A stretch of DNA of 64,000 nt, taken from positions 6,124,238 to 6,188,237 of the forward strand of contig NZ_AP018222.1 in assembly GCF_002368035.1 (NCBI RefSeq), in the 5' to 3' direction. Under the pieces are notes generated by a model. The model had not been told where the DNA came from. It worked only from the letters and a program-made list of their open reading frames with translations, and searched no databases. Positions 62,223 through 64,000 of the stretch are shown piece after piece. Made by a program: the position numbers and the translations under genes. How positions within the stretch are numbered: the stretch's first letter is position 1; every line of letters starts with the position of its first letter. This stretch comes from Nostoc linckia NIES-25. GTDB lineage: Bacteria > Cyanobacteriota > Cyanobacteriia > Cyanobacteriales > Nostocaceae.

Positions 62223-62255
62223 GGAAACTTACTAGGTTAAAGTTAGTAAGTTTCC
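62223..62255 (+). terminator. Stem-loop after psbI
   Basis: GGAAACTTACT and AGTAAGTTTCC form a perfect 11-bp stem with an 11-nt loop, 53 bp after the psbI stop. No T-run follows. Confidence 0.65.
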
Positions 62256-62351
62256 TGCTCCAAGTAGCAGAAGGCGACAGTCGAAAGGCAAAATGTATAT
62301 TCATGCTTTTGTTCGCCATTTGGCTGTTTGTTAGCTCGGTTTTGCTCAAAT

Positions 62352-64000
62352 ATGCTTCATCCAGTTCTGCCGCCCGATCCGCCTCCTATTCTCGAACCTT
62401 TACAAATTGCCAATCCTGTCTCATCTGTCAGTGATACAAAATCTGCTTCAGGTGTCAAGACTGGAATACGCTTCAACATAGACAAATCCAAGCATGACAA
62501 GGATTTAGCTCATTTGCCGATCGCAGGTGACATGAAAAGTTATCCGCGATCGCCAACTTCGTTTTACTCAACTGCTGATAAACTGCTAGTTGCTGAAACT
62601 CCATCTCCACCCAATCCACCACAAACTTTTCCACCAGAATTTTCTTCTGGTAACGCCTCCCAAAGCGCGGCACTTCTGGGGCAATCTCTAGAAGTTGGTT
62701 ATCCCAGGCAGCAAGTTCAACTTTTTAATCTGACTGAAAATGAAGATACAAAGGCAGACAGACGCGGGGACGGGGAGAGCCAGGGACACAAACAGGGTAA
62801 GCCTGAAGCATCTGGAGAACTTCAAGAGCGATCGCCAAATCCCGACTCCAGTAATCAAGAAAAACAAACTTCATTAGACTCTCCTCTTTTAGCGTCTCCC
62901 ACTCCCGGCGTTCCCGCGTCTTTGCATCCTCCCCTCCCCGCGTCCCCCCCTCCTGTTTCTGCATCAAATTCTCAATCAGTACAAAATTTAATCCAATTCA
63001 AGTCTCGCAACCCAACAAACAAACTTTCTCCACCCTTCACTGTAGAATTTTATTCCCAATCGCCAACACCAACGCCCGCGCCACAAGTAGACACTACAAA
63101 TCAGCCACAAGCGCCAGCCACTACGCCGCCAGCCGCACCGAGAATTGTGGAAGTGACTTCAGATCGGCAGGAGTATGACGAACAACGGCGGATTATTACG
63201 GCTGTCGGTAATGTGGTTGTTCGATTTGATGGAGCGGTAGTAGATGCCGATCGCCTACAAGTCAATTTGGATAACTTGATTGCAGCCGGAGAAGGTAATG
63301 TAATTCTCACACGAGGCGATCAAATACTGCGGGGACAACGTTTTACCTATAACTTTGTTCAAGATAGCGGGGAAATGCTAAATGGTAGTGGGGAAATTTA
63401 CGTACCCTCAGCCAGTACAGATTTTGCTTTCTCATCCACAAACATAACTGCTGGTGGAGTACCACAACGTTTGCCGAGCGATAGCATTAGAGCTAATCAG
63501 CCGCTTTCAGGTGTCAGCAGTCCTGGAGGAATTGATATTACAGTTGGCGGTCAATCAGAAGCTAGCAATCTCCCGCCTCCGAAAGCTGGGGGTGCAGTCA
63601 AACGCCTGAGATTTGAAGCTCAACAGATTGACTTCTACACTCAAGGCTGGCAAGCAAGGGATGTCAGGATAACCAATGACCCTTTTTCTCCCCCAGAACT
63701 AGAGTTACGTGCAGATAAAGTCACTTCGACGCGGGAATCACCCTTGGTAGACCGCATCCGCACGCAGGGACAGCGTTTGGTATTAGATCAAACAATCTCC
63801 TTACCAATTCCAGTAAACGAACAGAAAATTGACCGTCGAGAGCGGGATGTTACACCCTTTATAGTCTCTCCCGGCTACGACCGAGAAGACCGGGGTGGTT
63901 TCTATGTTGAGCGTGGCTTTCAAATCATCGATACAGAGCAGACGCGCTGGACAATTACGCCTCAGTTATTTGTACAAAGGGCTATAGAAGGAAAGGAGAA
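62352..64000 (+). CDS. DUF3769 / LptD-like outer-membrane assembly protein (partial, runs off the right edge)
   Basis: At least 549 residues are in the window. The N-terminal ~240 residues are a Pro/Ser/Thr-rich low-complexity region (MLHPVLPPDPPPILEPLQIA). Then comes an OstA-like beta-jellyroll segment: VEVTSDRQEYDEQRRIITAV, GNVVVRFDGAVVDADRLQVN, GEGNVILTRGDQILRGQRFT. Next is the DUF3769 start (FEAQQIDFYTQGWQARDVRI, VSPGYDREDRGGFYVERGFQ), where a beta-barrel would follow outside the window. These are cyanobacterial relatives of LptD, which moves lipopolysaccharide to the outer leaflet. ATG 62352 is a best guess, as the frame is open further upstream and no clear ribosome-binding site is seen. 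Repeat-derived inserts (GACGCGGGGA and CCCCGCGTCCCC) lie near 62760 and 62938. Confidence 0.85.
   Translation, partial: MLHPVLPPDPPPILEPLQIANPVSSVSDTKSASGVKTGIRFNIDKSKHDKDLAHLPIAGDMKSYPRSPTSFYSTADKLLVAETPSPPNPPQTFPPEFSSGNASQSAALLGQSLEVGYPRQQVQLFNLTENEDTKADRRGDGESQGHKQGKPEASGELQERSPNPDSSNQEKQTSLDSPLLASPTPGVPASLHPPLPASPPPVSASNSQSVQNLIQFKSRNPTNKLSPPFTVEFYSQSPTPTPAPQVDTTNQPQAPATTPPAAPRIVEVTSDRQEYDEQRRIITAVGNVVVRFDGAVVDADRLQVNLDNLIAAGEGNVILTRGDQILRGQRFTYNFVQDSGEMLNGSGEIYVPSASTDFAFSSTNITAGGVPQRLPSDSIRANQPLSGVSSPGGIDITVGGQSEASNLPPPKAGGAVKRLRFEAQQIDFYTQGWQARDVRITNDPFSPPELELRADKVTSTRESPLVDRIRTQGQRLVLDQTISLPIPVNEQKIDRRERDVTPFIVSPGYDREDRGGFYVERGFQIIDTEQTRWTITPQLFVQRAIEGKE

Overview
The window comes from a filamentous, probably heterocyst-forming cyanobacterium of the Nostoc/Nostocales type. 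The evidence is a photosystem II gene (psbI), HIP1 palindromes (GCGATCGC) throughout, A/T-rich spacers, families of short palindromic repeats typical of Nostoc genomes, and cyanobacterial families such as DUF3769, DUF29, Uma2, DUF2887 and exosortase-sorted surface proteins. No rRNA, tRNA or CRISPR array was recognised.

Positions 1-22.2 kb, all on the minus strand, hold most of a hybrid polyketide/non-ribosomal peptide assembly line of three genes in transcription order: a loading/extending PKS (22199 to 12411), a trimodular NRPS (12414 to 2350) and a second PKS that runs off the left edge (2353 to <1). Both junctions are 4-bp ATGA overlaps. The first protein has an orphan adenylation C-subdomain-like segment, an acyl-AMP ligase, a ketoreductase with Tyr to Phe at the catalytic position, a carrier, then KS-AT-DH-KR-ACP. 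The NRPS has a TubC-type docking domain and three C-A-PCP modules whose binding-pocket residues read Thr, proline-like (uncertain) and Phe. The last PKS starts KS-AT and both AT domains look malonyl-specific. No thioesterase is visible, so the line continues to the left. Short genomic repeats have inserted in frame at about eleven places in these three genes.

Positions 22.2-24.4 kb are a scar upstream of the cluster. It contains a 9-bp iterated repeat, a Tn3-like end with an N-terminal tnpA fragment, and a fragment of an IS4/Tn5-like transposase.

Positions 24.4-42 kb carry a carotenoid oxygenase with a PadR regulator, a divergent ubiA/ppx pair, an EamA exporter, a peptidoglycan-binding/HEAT membrane protein, a ZIP transporter, a Uma2 gene broken by a 4-bp duplication, an unknown protein with a HEPN-like motif, an EF-G-like GTPase and a TPR protein. 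Three copies of a MITE-like element (AAGTAG...CTACTT ends) lie in the spacers.

Positions 42-64 kb carry PsiE-like, isochorismatase-like, MTHFR, trpS, a decayed DUF2887 gene, a B12/radical SAM protein, an exosortase-sorted protein, two sugar-transferase-like proteins, DUF429, DUF29, glgP, a hexapeptide-repeat acyltransferase, psbI and the start of a DUF3769 outer-membrane assembly protein. Most of these look like separately transcribed housekeeping or accessory genes. The only clear multigene system is the megasynthase cluster.
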